Shown here: positions 17,574 through 26,259 of the stretch, piece by piece
How positions within the stretch are numbered: the stretch's first letter is position 1
Layout of the letters: every line of letters starts with the position of its first letter
Source of the DNA: Sansalvadorimonas sp965243775
Lineage (GTDB): Bacteria > Pseudomonadota > Gammaproteobacteria > Pseudomonadales > Endozoicomonadaceae
Direction of reading: 5' to 3'
NCBI GenBank assembly: GCA_965243775.1
Contig: CBDEWF010000075.1
Span: forward strand, 1-64,000
DNA: 64,000 nt
The notes under the pieces: model-generated
The model's database searches: none
What the model was told of the DNA's origin: nothing
The model's input: the letters and a program-made list of their open reading frames with translations, nothing else
Made by a program: the position numbers and the translations under genes

Positions 17574-18935
17574 TTGTCCCAGCAACAACAATCCCTGGCC
17601 CTTTCTGAGGACCAGCTGGAAACCCTGAACAGAACCCTGAATTATGGTATGCCGGAGTATACCCGGCAGATGCTGAACAGCCTGTCAGCCGCTGATATTG
17701 CCCACCTGCTGGAATCCTCCCCCCCAAGGCAGCGCAGCATCCTGTGGAAGCTTATCCCCGTTGAAGATGAAGGTGATGTTCTTAATGAGCTGGGTGAAGA
17801 GGTTCGCCAGTTCTTTATCAATCAGATGAACGTTCATGAACTGATCAACATTATTGAGGATCAGGATGTGGACGATATTGCAGATATCCTCCAGCAACTG
17901 CCACAGAAAATCACTCACCAGGTCCTTAACTCCATGGACCTGCAAAACCGGCAGCGGGTAGAAGAGGTACTGGCTTATCCGGAAAATACCGCCGGCGGCC
18001 TGATGAATACCGATACCGTCACCGTTCGCGGCGATATCACCGTAGAAGTTGCCCTGCGCTATCTGCGCCAGCACAAAACCCTGCCACAACCTCTGGATCA
18101 ACTGCTGATAGTTGACCGTACTGACCATTACCTCGGTACCGTGTCCATCAGTGACCTGCTCACTGCAGATACCAGTACACTACTGGGGGAGTTAACCGAC
18201 GAAACCCGCCAGGCCATCCCGGTCACCATGGAAGACACTCATGTTGCCCAGCTGTTTGAACGGGAAGATCTGGTATCGGCTCCTGTTATTGATGAAAGAA
18301 ACCGCCTGTTAGGCCGTATCACCGTTGATGATGTCGTTGATGTTATCCGGGATGAGGCTGAACACTCGATCATGAGCATGGCGGGCCTGGACGAAGATGA
18401 AGATACCTTTGCGCCTGTTTTCCGCACGACCCGCCGTCGCGCTGTCTGGCTGGGTATCAACCTGATCACCGCTTTTATTGCTTCCGGTGTTATCGGTATG
18501 TTCCAGGAGACTATTGACCAGGTTGTTGCCCTGGCAGTGTTGATGCCGATTGTTGCCAGTATGGGCGGAATCGCTGGCAGCCAGACCCTGACTCTGATCA
18601 TCAGGGCCATGGCACTCGGTCAGATAGGTAAATCGAATACAACCTGGCTGCTTGGCCGGGAGGGCATGGTTGGACTGTTGAACGGCCTACTCTGGGCCGC
18701 CATCGTAGCCGCTGCCGCAATGATCTGGTTTGAAGATCAAACTATCACGCTGGTGATTGGCCTGTCCATGATCATCAATCTGTTAGTTGCTGTCCTGGCC
18801 GGAGCCATGCTGCCACTGATTCTAAAATCACTGCGTATTGATCCAGCCCTGGCCGGTTCTGTCATTCTGACCACGGTGACAGATGTTGTGGGTTTCCTGT
18901 CTTTTCTGGGTCTGGCCACTCTGTTCTATTCCTGA
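17574..18935 (+). CDS. mgtE: MgtE-type magnesium channel
   Basis: This 453-residue protein has the MgtE layout: an N-terminal helical domain (about 15-130), two CBS domains (about 130-260) and five C-terminal transmembrane helices (about 285-453). The pore helix sequence MPIVASMGGIAGSQTL is conserved. The cytosolic domains close the channel when Mg2+ is high. It starts with TTG at 17574 after GGGG, 34 bp after the npr stop. Confidence 0.94.
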   Translation: MSQQQQSLALSEDQLETLNRTLNYGMPEYTRQMLNSLSAADIAHLLESSPPRQRSILWKLIPVEDEGDVLNELGEEVRQFFINQMNVHELINIIEDQDVDDIADILQQLPQKITHQVLNSMDLQNRQRVEEVLAYPENTAGGLMNTDTVTVRGDITVEVALRYLRQHKTLPQPLDQLLIVDRTDHYLGTVSISDLLTADTSTLLGELTDETRQAIPVTMEDTHVAQLFEREDLVSAPVIDERNRLLGRITVDDVVDVIRDEAEHSIMSMAGLDEDEDTFAPVFRTTRRRAVWLGINLITAFIASGVIGMFQETIDQVVALAVLMPIVASMGGIAGSQTLTLIIRAMALGQIGKSNTTWLLGREGMVGLLNGLLWAAIVAAAAMIWFEDQTITLVIGLSMIINLLVAVLAGAMLPLILKSLRIDPALAGSVILTTVTDVVGFLSFLGLATLFYS

Positions 18936-18952
18936 GTAGTTCTATTCCCGAG

Positions 18953-20524
18953 CTATTCAATTCTCAGTTGCCTTGTCGCAACCCAGCCTTCAGGATTTGT
19001 GGTGGCAAAACCTTTTACTCTTGGTTGAAGCCAGCGCACATGGCTCAGATGCTTCAGTGGAATAATGGTCTTTGAATCTATCAGCTGCTGCTCAAGTTGC
19101 TGGTACAGCTTTTGTCGTTTATCCGTTGACTGTTCGGCGATCGCCTGATGAAGAAGCCGGTCATAATCGTTACCTATAACACCCTGGGAGTAAGGAGAAA
19201 GAGAACCTCCCAATAACAGAAATGCAGCCGGATCATTAAACGCCGCCAGCCATGCACCGTGAATAACCTGGAAATCCCCCGCAAGGTAACGTCGGGTCAA
19301 CTCTTCCGGACTGAGACTGACTATCTTAACCTCAACACTTGGTAAGCGTCGCCACTGGGCCACAATTGAATCCACTGTAGAACCACCGCGAAGCCCTCCT
19401 CCGCCATAACCTTCCACTGTCAAGTATTCAATTTCTACAGGCTGATCTGCACTGTAACCAGCCTGACCCAGAACCTCACGGGCCAGCTGATCTCTTTGCC
19501 ATTGAGGCTGTTCACAATCTTGCGGCAACCAGTCACCTGCTCCATTTGTCCAGGGTGGAGTCAAAGTCCAGGCCGGCTCTCCACATCTGGATAATATTGC
19601 GCCCCGATCAAGTACAGCCTCCAGAGCCCTGCGCAGATTGTGGTCAGCCAATACCTTTTCCCTGGAATTAAAGAGCAGGTAACTGGTAATCAACTGCGGA
19701 ACAGATTCAACAATGCGCTCTGTTGGAGCAAATGTTGCCAGCAAAGCTGCCAGAAGGCTCCCGGAACCGATATCCAGTTCACCGGCACGAAATGCGACCA
19801 GTTCATCTACGGGATTGGAAAATACCTGCCAGATAACCTCAGGAATATTCACTGCAGCCAGGTTATGGTAATGCTGATTTCTGGTCAGCCTGACCGCCTT
19901 ATTTTCATAGGCATTCAGATGATAAGCACCATTACTGACCGCACAGCTATCCTGCCGGAACCACTGATCCCCACAGGCTTTGATGCTGTGCCGGGGAACC
20001 GGCAAAAAGGAGGGAAAGGTCATCAGAGATAGAAACCAGCTGCGAGGTTCTTCAAGCTGAATGACCAGAGTCCCGCGATCTGGAGCTGTTACCCCCAGAG
20101 CATCAGGCTGCATACTTCCTTCAGCGACAGCTTTGCTGTTGACGATTCCTGACAGCTGCAGATACCAGCTGTATTCTGCCTTGCTGACCGGATCAGCCAG
20201 GCGGCGAAAACTGTACAGAAAGTCTTCCGATGTGAAAGGGGTGCCATCAGACCACTTCAGATTATCTCGCAGGTGGAAGATCCAGGTTCGGCCATCATCA
20301 CTGACATTCCAGCTCCTGGCAACCCCGGGCTCTGGAAGGCCCAGTTCATCCTGAACAACCAGCCCTTCGAACATGTCCTTTAACACCGCAGCTTCCGTGA
20401 CACCCAGAAAGTAGTGGGGGTCAAGGGTTGCTGGTGAAGCTGCCAATGCCCGAACCACTATTTCAGCCCGGACACACAGAGAGAGAAAGAAAACCAGAAT
20501 AGCCGTTAAACAGCGCATATCCAC
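18953..20524 (-). CDS. periplasmic oligopeptide-binding protein (SBP family 5)
   Basis: This 523-residue extracellular solute-binding protein of the OppA/DppA/MppA family has a signal peptide ending near LCVRA. Family features include LDPHYFLGVTEAAVLKDMFE near the N-terminus and SWNVSDDGRTWIFHLRDNLKWSDGTPFTSEDFLYSF. No permease or ATPase genes accompany it, so it is an orphan receptor that must work with a transporter encoded elsewhere. It converges with mgtE, 17 bp apart. The ligand cannot be told from sequence. Confidence 0.88.
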   Translation of the reverse strand: MDMRCLTAILVFFLSLCVRAEIVVRALAASPATLDPHYFLGVTEAAVLKDMFEGLVVQDELGLPEPGVARSWNVSDDGRTWIFHLRDNLKWSDGTPFTSEDFLYSFRRLADPVSKAEYSWYLQLSGIVNSKAVAEGSMQPDALGVTAPDRGTLVIQLEEPRSWFLSLMTFPSFLPVPRHSIKACGDQWFRQDSCAVSNGAYHLNAYENKAVRLTRNQHYHNLAAVNIPEVIWQVFSNPVDELVAFRAGELDIGSGSLLAALLATFAPTERIVESVPQLITSYLLFNSREKVLADHNLRRALEAVLDRGAILSRCGEPAWTLTPPWTNGAGDWLPQDCEQPQWQRDQLAREVLGQAGYSADQPVEIEYLTVEGYGGGGLRGGSTVDSIVAQWRRLPSVEVKIVSLSPEELTRRYLAGDFQVIHGAWLAAFNDPAAFLLLGGSLSPYSQGVIGNDYDRLLHQAIAEQSTDKRQKLYQQLEQQLIDSKTIIPLKHLSHVRWLQPRVKGFATTNPEGWVATRQLRIE

Positions 20525-20974
20525 ACCACCATAGAATCAAACAACCATAAGCAGGAAACAGCAGGGAAGTGTAGAAAATCTGGGAAGAATAAGGAGGAAA
20601 AAATCTCCGTTTAGAACAGTCATAAGTACTCAGACAAATGAAATCATATATTCCTTACCGAACTGATCGAATACCCTTTTTAGTTCTTTTTCGAATTCAT
20701 CAAAGCTCATCACCTTCATGATATTCAGCCATTCGTACTTGACCTTATTCCACAGAATCTCAATCAGATTCAGTTCTGGTGAATAGGTCGGCAAGTAGCA
20801 GACGATCAGCTTCTTTTCGAGCATCCAGTCATCCAGCTTTGCCCGGAACTTCTTGCAGGTATGAATGCTGGCATTGTCAACGACAACCAGCGTATACCTG
20901 TCTCCAGTACTGTCTTCGGGTCTTGCATCTGCTCGGCAAAGTCTTCAAATACACGAATGACCTCATCCCCGGTC

Positions 20975-21002
20975 ACAGAGCCGTTGACAGGGTAGTAAAA
21001 TA
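20975..21002. repeat. 28-bp direct repeat, left copy
   Basis: This 28-bp stretch of IS630 sequence is repeated identically at 22239-22266, on either side of the ISL3-type element. It is much longer than the 8-bp target duplication usual for ISL3 elements. Confidence 0.9.
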
Positions 21003-22238
21003 GGGGCTTTCTCAGGTTGGCAGATGAAAGTGAGGGGTTGAAACAGAAATAGCCTTCAGGCAAAGGTTGATTTGAACGGATCAACATTTCTGAAGGATCA
21101 GGCATGTCTACAACGCCCTCACTGCGTCCTATGTTCTCATTTCCCGGCTGGGTAATCGACCACATTGATATTAATTGGGATGAATCTGTGGCTACAGTTT
21201 CCCTGCGCAGGGATGGTCGCATACAGCAGTTCAGATGCAGTCAGTGTCAGAACCCAATGGGTAAAATCCGTGAGAATGAGCGTACCGTGCTGGACTTGCC
21301 GCTGGGTACTCTGGATGTGCAATTATGCTTCACTGTTTACCAGGGACGGTGTTCCCACTGTGGGCACATTGAAACAGTCACGCCTCCCGGGTTGGCTCCC
21401 AAAGCGCAGGCTACTGAACGGCTGAAGCAACATGTCAGTCATCTCTGCCGCTATATGCCCTGCAACAAGATTCCTGAATTCATCTCTATCTCGCATCATA
21501 CGGCCAGGCGCTGGGATAAAGAGATATTGATGAAAACTCTGCCAGCCCCTGACCTGGATAACATACGAGCCCTGTTGATTGATGAGAAATCCATTGGTAA
21601 AGGACACCATTACCTGACTGTTGTTCTGAATGCTGATACGGGCGAAACCCTGTTCCTTGGTGAAGGCAAGCGAAAAGCCACCCTGGACCAATTCCTCAGC
21701 CGCTTAACTCCGGAACAAAAGTCTCGCATTGAATGTGTGGGTATAGACCGTGGTGGTAGCTACAAAGCGTCGGTCAGGGAGCACCTTCCTGACGCCGATA
21801 TCGTTTACGACAAGTTTCACATTATTGCCAATTACAACGATGTCATAGATAAAATCCGTCGTCGGGAATGGAGGCAGGCTGAAGTTGATGATAAGCCTTT
21901 CATCAAGGGGCAGCGCTTCAATTTGTTCAGGAACCCTGAGAACCTCACCCCCAAGGGAGAAAGCTGTCTGAAAGAACTGTTGGCTATGAACGAAGACCTG
22001 TACCAAGCCTACACCCTGAAGGATATGCTCAAGCAGCTCTGGACGTACACTTACAAAGGTTGTGCCAGTAAGTTTCTCGACAGGTGGATCGAGCTGGCCA
22101 CAGAAACAGGCATTGGCGAACTCAGGCGGTTTGCCAAAGGGTTGGATCGGGCCAGAGAAGGACTCCTGTCATACTGTCAGCACCGAATAACCAGTGCAAA
22201 AATTGAGGCCTTTAACGGTGTGATCAAACGTATTGTCT
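21003..22238 (+). mobile_element. ISL3-family element, right end missing
   Basis: The segment between the two 28-bp repeats carries an ISL3-type transposase. Its left end begins GGGGCTTTCTCAGGTTGG. No inverted copy of this is present at the right junction, where the transposase coding sequence runs directly into IS630 sequence. The right terminal repeat has therefore been lost. Confidence 0.8.
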
Positions 22239-22267
22239 ACAGAGCCGTTGACAGGGTAGTAAAATAA
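21104..22267 (+). CDS. ISL3-family transposase, C-terminus replaced
   Basis: This 387-residue protein has the ISL3 layout: an N-terminal zinc-finger-like region (CSQC...CSHCGH), an HTH (ISHHTARRWDKEIL), and the DDE domain with LLIDEKSIGKGHHY, IDRGGSYKASVREHLP and DIVYDKFHI. The final catalytic region SAKIEAFNGVIKRI is present. The last seven residues or so (AVDRVVK) come from the flanking IS630, so the usual C-terminal tail of about 25 residues is missing. The start ATG has an AAGGA Shine-Dalgarno. Activity is doubtful. Confidence 0.85.
   Translation: MSTTPSLRPMFSFPGWVIDHIDINWDESVATVSLRRDGRIQQFRCSQCQNPMGKIRENERTVLDLPLGTLDVQLCFTVYQGRCSHCGHIETVTPPGLAPKAQATERLKQHVSHLCRYMPCNKIPEFISISHHTARRWDKEILMKTLPAPDLDNIRALLIDEKSIGKGHHYLTVVLNADTGETLFLGEGKRKATLDQFLSRLTPEQKSRIECVGIDRGGSYKASVREHLPDADIVYDKFHIIANYNDVIDKIRRREWRQAEVDDKPFIKGQRFNLFRNPENLTPKGESCLKELLAMNEDLYQAYTLKDMLKQLWTYTYKGCASKFLDRWIELATETGIGELRRFAKGLDRAREGLLSYCQHRITSAKIEAFNGVIKRIVYRAVDRVVK
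22239..22266. repeat. 28-bp direct repeat, right copy
   Basis: Identical to 20975-21002. It contains the stop codon used by the truncated ISL3 transposase. Confidence 0.9.
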
Positions 22268-23039
22268 GTCGTTATCACGATTCATAAAGCCCATAACGTT
22301 TATACGCTGACTACTGGCGGCGGGCACCCTTAACTGCTCGCCCTTCTCTTGCTACGCATAAGGAATACAAGGCTGTTGGACAAAACCAGACTCGTCGAAA
22401 TAGAAAAGGTTTAGCAAGCCTTCCCGTTCAGCCTCCTGAGCTTTTTTTAATGTCTGGTGGCAGCGCTCAAAGGCTTCCTGATCACGCTTGTGACGGCAGG
22501 ACTTACGCACACGTTTATAAACTAACCCGAGTTTTTTTTACTACTCTCTGTAGGGTTTTCAGTGATGCAAGTTTCCCTGTTTCCTCTTCAAGCTTGGCCT
22601 GAGTATAGGAAAGGCGGCGTGGTTCTTCGGAAACCAGCTCAGCAATACGCTGGACATCCTGAGGAGTGTAGATAGGTGATGCGCCACCTCCATGGTCTTT
22701 GTACAAACCACGTATACCCGAACACTCCCAGTCATCGATCCACAGGGAAATTGTCTGATACTGCACATCAAAGACATCAGCTAACTGAGTCAGTGAGTAT
22801 CCCTTTGAGCTGAGCAATACAGCATGGGCACACTCTCTTACACAAGACTGGGGGCCATTACGCATTGCGCACTTTAGAGTATCAATGATGGCGGTGTCAG
22901 TGATGGCGTGGACTGTCTTCTTCATCGGTGGCAGGCTCAAAACAGCGGAATGGTGAAAATATAGCACTCTGATAAATGGCACTATCGTACGCTGCTTATG
23001 CGGTCAATATATGAAAACGGTTGGTCGGGTACTTAAGCG

Positions 23040-23083
23040 GGAAATAGCTTTTAATCACCCAAAAGTGATAGAAAGCTATTTCC
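23040..23083. terminator. long hairpin downstream of pmbA, next to the IS630 end
   Basis: The arms 23040-23058 and 23065-23083 pair over 19 bp with two mismatches around a 6-nt loop. It probably was the pmbA transcription terminator on the minus strand, but the IS630 copy ends only 6 bp away, so any T run has been separated from it. Confidence 0.6.
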
Positions 23084-23107
23084 GTGGTAAAAAATTATCA
23101 GAACAAG

Positions 23108-24463
23108 TTATTCACCGGCAACCATCATACCGTCAACCAGCAGGGATCCACTCTGAATATTTCCCCTGCGGTCAACATCATCCCCCACCAGACGCAGGTT
23201 CATAAACATATCCTTAAGATTACCAGCAATAGTCACCTCAGAAACCGGGAACTTGATCTCACCATTTTCCACCCAGAAACCTGCAGCACCGCGGGAATAG
23301 TCACCCGTCACCATATTGATACCCTGGCCAATAAGGCTGGTAGCCAACAGTCCTGTTCCCATCTCTTTAATCAGGCTGTCCAGATCACCGGCATTACTGT
23401 CAATAAACAGGTTATGGGCACCTCCGGCATTGGCCGTACTGGTCATCCCCAACTTGCGTGCTGAGTAAGTACTGAGCAGGTAGCTGGACAGGATACCATC
23501 GGTAATAAATGACTGGTCACGGGTCTGCAGTCCATCCCCATCAAAGGCAACTGATCCCATACCGCCTTTCAGCATAGGTCGCTCGTAAATGTTGACCCAC
23601 TCAGGAAAGATCTTCTTGTTGAGGTGGTTCAGCAGAAAAGATGCCTCCCGGTAAAGGCTGCCACCACTGATAGCACCCATCAGGTGGCTGACAAAACCAC
23701 CGGCCAGCTCTGCACTGAATATCACCGGAATATTGGCTGTAGGGACCTTACGGCTTCCCAGTCGATCCAGAGTGCGCTCAGCGGCCTTACGGCCAATATC
23801 AACGGCCGACTCCAGTTTATTGCTATCCCGGGCTACGGAGTACCAGTAGTCCCGCTGCATCTCCTCACCCTGCTGGGCAATCATCACACAGCTGACACTT
23901 TGCCGGCTGGAACGGTGGGGACCAATAAAGCCGTGGCTGTTTCCGTAAACCCGGCAACCCTGGTGGGAGTTCACCGTGGCTCCATCGGAATTAGTAATCT
24001 TGCTGCTGACGGCAAGGGCTGCATCCTCGCACTCCTTCGCCCGCTCAATAGCTTCTTCTGCACTTATACCCCAGGGGTGATAGAGTTCGAGATCAGGAAA
24101 CTCAGTAGCCATCTGGTCTGCATCGGCAAGCCCGGCACAGTCATCTTCACTGGTGTAGCGGGCAATATCACAGGCCGCCCGTACAGTATCCCGAATGGCT
24201 TCGGGGGTATCATCGCTGGTGCTGGCCGAGCCTTTGCGCTGACCGAAATAAACCGTAATACCGAATCCCTGATCTTGATTGAACTCTACGGTATCGACTT
24301 CACCCATACGCACCGTTGTAGACAGTCCAGCATCGGAACTGGCACCCACTTCACAGGCCGAGGTCCCTTGCCGGCGAGCTTCATCAATAATGTCAGAAAC
24401 CAGCGTGGTCAGACGCTGTTCTTCAAGAGCCGGGTCAATGACCGGCTGAGCCTGACTGGTCAT
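23108..24463 (-). CDS. pmbA: PmbA/TldE metalloprotease subunit
   Basis: This 451-residue TldE (PmbA) forms a heterodimer with TldD that degrades unfolded peptides and, in E. coli, matures microcin B17 and degrades the CcdA antitoxin. Sequence features include the middle region GFIGPHRSSRQSVSCVMIAQ and the C-terminal TVAGNLKDMF-like segment (TIAGNLKDMFMNL). The partner tldD is encoded at 27589-29031. The divergent darP gene starts 160 bp upstream, the same neighbourhood seen in E. coli. Confidence 0.94.
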   Translation of the reverse strand: MTSQAQPVIDPALEEQRLTTLVSDIIDEARRQGTSACEVGASSDAGLSTTVRMGEVDTVEFNQDQGFGITVYFGQRKGSASTSDDTPEAIRDTVRAACDIARYTSEDDCAGLADADQMATEFPDLELYHPWGISAEEAIERAKECEDAALAVSSKITNSDGATVNSHQGCRVYGNSHGFIGPHRSSRQSVSCVMIAQQGEEMQRDYWYSVARDSNKLESAVDIGRKAAERTLDRLGSRKVPTANIPVIFSAELAGGFVSHLMGAISGGSLYREASFLLNHLNKKIFPEWVNIYERPMLKGGMGSVAFDGDGLQTRDQSFITDGILSSYLLSTYSARKLGMTSTANAGGAHNLFIDSNAGDLDSLIKEMGTGLLATSLIGQGINMVTGDYSRGAAGFWVENGEIKFPVSEVTIAGNLKDMFMNLRLVGDDVDRRGNIQSGSLLVDGMMVAGE

Positions 24464-24623
24464 GTAAACATCCTATCCTGTGCATGCCGTATTCTGAACA
24501 TTCTACAGGTCGACTTTTCAAAGAGTAAACAGGTCATTACTCCCTCCCGGACTCATTCAGCTTCTCAGCCTGCTTTTCGTGATAAAATAGCTCCCGGATT
24601 TGATTAACCGGCAGCAAGATGCG

Positions 24624-25148
24624 ATGCGCAAAAACAGAGACTATGAAGATCTGGATCAGGATGAAGAGATCATCCTGGTCAGCAAATCAGAACTAAAGCG
24701 GGATGCCCATGAACTGAAAGATCTGGGAGCCAGGCTGACCGAGCTGAAACCCGACCAGCTGGCAAAGATCCCCCTGGAGGGGCGGATTGTTGATGCCATC
24801 CTGGAGACTTCCCGTATCAAAAGCCACAACGCCCGCAAGCGCCAGTTTGGCTTTATCGGCAAACTGATGCTGGATCAGGATATCGATGCCATCCGTCATC
24901 AGCTGGCTCTGATGGACACCAGCAGCGAAGAGTATAATCGTCACTTTCATATTCTTGAGCGCTGGCGCGAACGGCTGCTGAATGATGGCAATACGGCCCT
25001 GACAGAGTTTTTGAATGACTTTCCCAGCGCTGATGTCCAGCATCTGCGCCAGCTGGTTCGTAATACGCTTAAAGAGAAGTCCGAAGAGAAGAAAGCCACT
25101 CTCAGCAAAAAGCTGTTCCGTTACCTGCGTGAAATGAGCGAGAGTTAA
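24624..25148 (+). CDS. darP: DarP (YjgA), 50S ribosome assembly factor
   Basis: This 174-residue DUF615/YjgA-family protein binds late 50S precursors and helps mature the peptidyl-transferase centre. EEIILVSKSELKRDAHELKDLG and RKRQFGFIGKLM match the family. The ATG at 24624 is preferred; a TTG at 24600 would add eight residues. It is divergent from pmbA. Confidence 0.92.
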   Translation: MRKNRDYEDLDQDEEIILVSKSELKRDAHELKDLGARLTELKPDQLAKIPLEGRIVDAILETSRIKSHNARKRQFGFIGKLMLDQDIDAIRHQLALMDTSSEEYNRHFHILERWRERLLNDGNTALTEFLNDFPSADVQHLRQLVRNTLKEKSEEKKATLSKKLFRYLREMSES

Positions 25149-25173
25149 CCCCTCCTTTTCATCTTTCATACTG

Positions 25174-25204
25174 TTCCTGCCTGAAGCACCGCTCCAGGCA
25201 GGAA
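25174..25204 (+). terminator. hairpin after darP
   Basis: TTCCTGCCTG (25174-25183) pairs perfectly with CAGGCAGGAA (25195-25204) around an 11-nt loop. There is no T run, so efficiency is uncertain. Confidence 0.5.
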
Positions 25205-25284
25205 ATATTCACCAACGACCTGAGTTAGATCAATTTTTGGTACACAAGTGACCAGCTTTCAAGGGTGCGAAACAGACGTCAACC

Positions 25285-25300
25285 GAAGTACGATTTCATA
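25285..25300. repeat. 16-bp direct repeat upstream of exported hydrolase, copy A
   Basis: GAAGTACGATTTCATA occurs here and again, with one change, exactly 70 bp downstream at 25355-25370. Both lie in the leader of the hydrolase operon and could be a regulator binding pair or a small duplication. Confidence 0.6.
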
Positions 25301-25354
25301 GCACCTTCTCAGGATATGTGCTCAAAGCATACCTGCCAGCCAGAGCCTTCTCGA

Positions 25355-25370
25355 GAAGTACGTTTTCATA
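25355..25370. repeat. 16-bp direct repeat upstream of exported hydrolase, copy B
   Basis: GAAGTACGTTTTCATA, one mismatch from copy A, ends 20 bp before the hydrolase start. Confidence 0.6.
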
Positions 25371-25390
25371 ACCAAAAAAGAAAGAAAATC

Positions 25391-26257
25391 ATGAAGACAA
25401 TAATAATGCCGTTCCTGTTATGTCTTTGCCTGCTCTCTACATCTGCGCAAGCCGTTAAAGGGCTGGCGTTTGTTCATGGTACAGGCAGCCAAACCAATGC
25501 CTACGATGATTACTGGACGGGTAACTTTGTTAATTCTATTCGCCAAGGGTTACCTGACAGCAGTAATTACACCGTTATTAACTGTGACTTTGACCAGTAC
25601 ATGTGGGATGAAAGTGCCACAGGCTGCCTGGCGGAACAGTTAACCCATTTTATCCAGAACAGGAATATCACCGAACTCATCCTGCTGACCCACTCCCATG
25701 GCGGTAATATGGTTCGCTGGATCGAATCCAACCCAACCTATGACCACCGTTACCCCCTGATTATCAACACCATCAGTGAAGTGATCGCCCTGGCTCCATC
25801 AAGCCTTGGTACCCCGCTGGCAGATGCCGTCAACCAGGGAAATGTTTTTGAACAGACTCTGGGCTGGTTGCTTGGTTATGGAACCGATGCCGTCACACAG
25901 CAGCAGGTCAGCTGGATGGCAACCTATAACGACCAGAACCTTTATGGAACAGAGGGCCGACCATCTCTTCCCAAACCTTTCAGAAGTGTTGTGGGTACGG
26001 ATGTTGAATCCGCCGTCTGGGATAACGACAGCTACTGTGCTGGCTACCAGAATCAGGTTGCACTTGAAACAACCCAGAACTGGCTTGACAACTGCTCTGA
26101 TGGTTTCCTGAACTGCTCTTCTCAGGCTGGGGCCGGGTCAGTCCTGTTCTACGACACTAACAGAACTCAAAGAGGAGAGCCTCTCAGCCACCAGCAGAGT
26201 CGCCGCGACTGCTTTAACCTCGACAAAATTCTTCGTCAGGAAATCCAGGAGCTCTGA
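25391..26257 (+). CDS. exported alpha/beta hydrolase (lipase/esterase-like)
   Basis: This 288-residue protein starts at an ATG directly before a signal peptide (MKTIIMPFLLCLCLLS, cleavage near AQA). The mature part begins with VKGLAFVHGTGS, a typical hydrolase strand with an HG oxyanion loop. The nucleophile elbow is LLTHSHGGN with S102; the first glycine of GxSxG is replaced by threonine. Six cysteines suggest disulfides in the periplasm or outside the cell. Substrate unknown; a lipase, esterase or peptidase of this fold is possible. The stop is followed 2 bp later by the start of another exported protein, so the two are one operon. Confidence 0.75.
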   Translation: MKTIIMPFLLCLCLLSTSAQAVKGLAFVHGTGSQTNAYDDYWTGNFVNSIRQGLPDSSNYTVINCDFDQYMWDESATGCLAEQLTHFIQNRNITELILLTHSHGGNMVRWIESNPTYDHRYPLIINTISEVIALAPSSLGTPLADAVNQGNVFEQTLGWLLGYGTDAVTQQQVSWMATYNDQNLYGTEGRPSLPKPFRSVVGTDVESAVWDNDSYCAGYQNQVALETTQNWLDNCSDGFLNCSSQAGAGSVLFYDTNRTQRGEPLSHQQSRRDCFNLDKILRQEIQEL

Positions 26258-26259
26258 TA

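Larger units (their letters stand above)
20630..22925 (-). pseudogene. IS630-family transposase, disrupted
   Basis: The N-terminal part (helix-turn-helix, SKGYSLTQLADVF) lies at about 22515-22925 and the C-terminal part with the DDE-domain end (YLPTYSPELNLIEILWNKVKYEWL split over the break) at 20630-20824. The protein differs from copy 2 at a few residues (for example SCVREC instead of PCVRER). It is broken by the ISL3-type insertion, by a one-base deletion near 20915, and reads through an A8 tract as in copy 2. Confidence 0.85.
20625..23033 (-). mobile_element. IS630-family element, copy 1, interrupted by an ISL3-type element
   Basis: Both ends match the second copy at 32744-33889: the right-end sequence AGTACTCAGACAAATG starts at 20625 and the left end finishes at 23033. 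Both are flanked by TA, the IS630 target. The internal 21003-22238 segment is foreign. A one-base deletion compared with copy 2, near 20915-20920, also breaks the transposase frame, so this copy is dead. Confidence 0.88.

Noticed and set aside
23624..24607. 327-codon frame antisense to pmbA
   Set aside because: No known domain and fully opposite a conserved gene.
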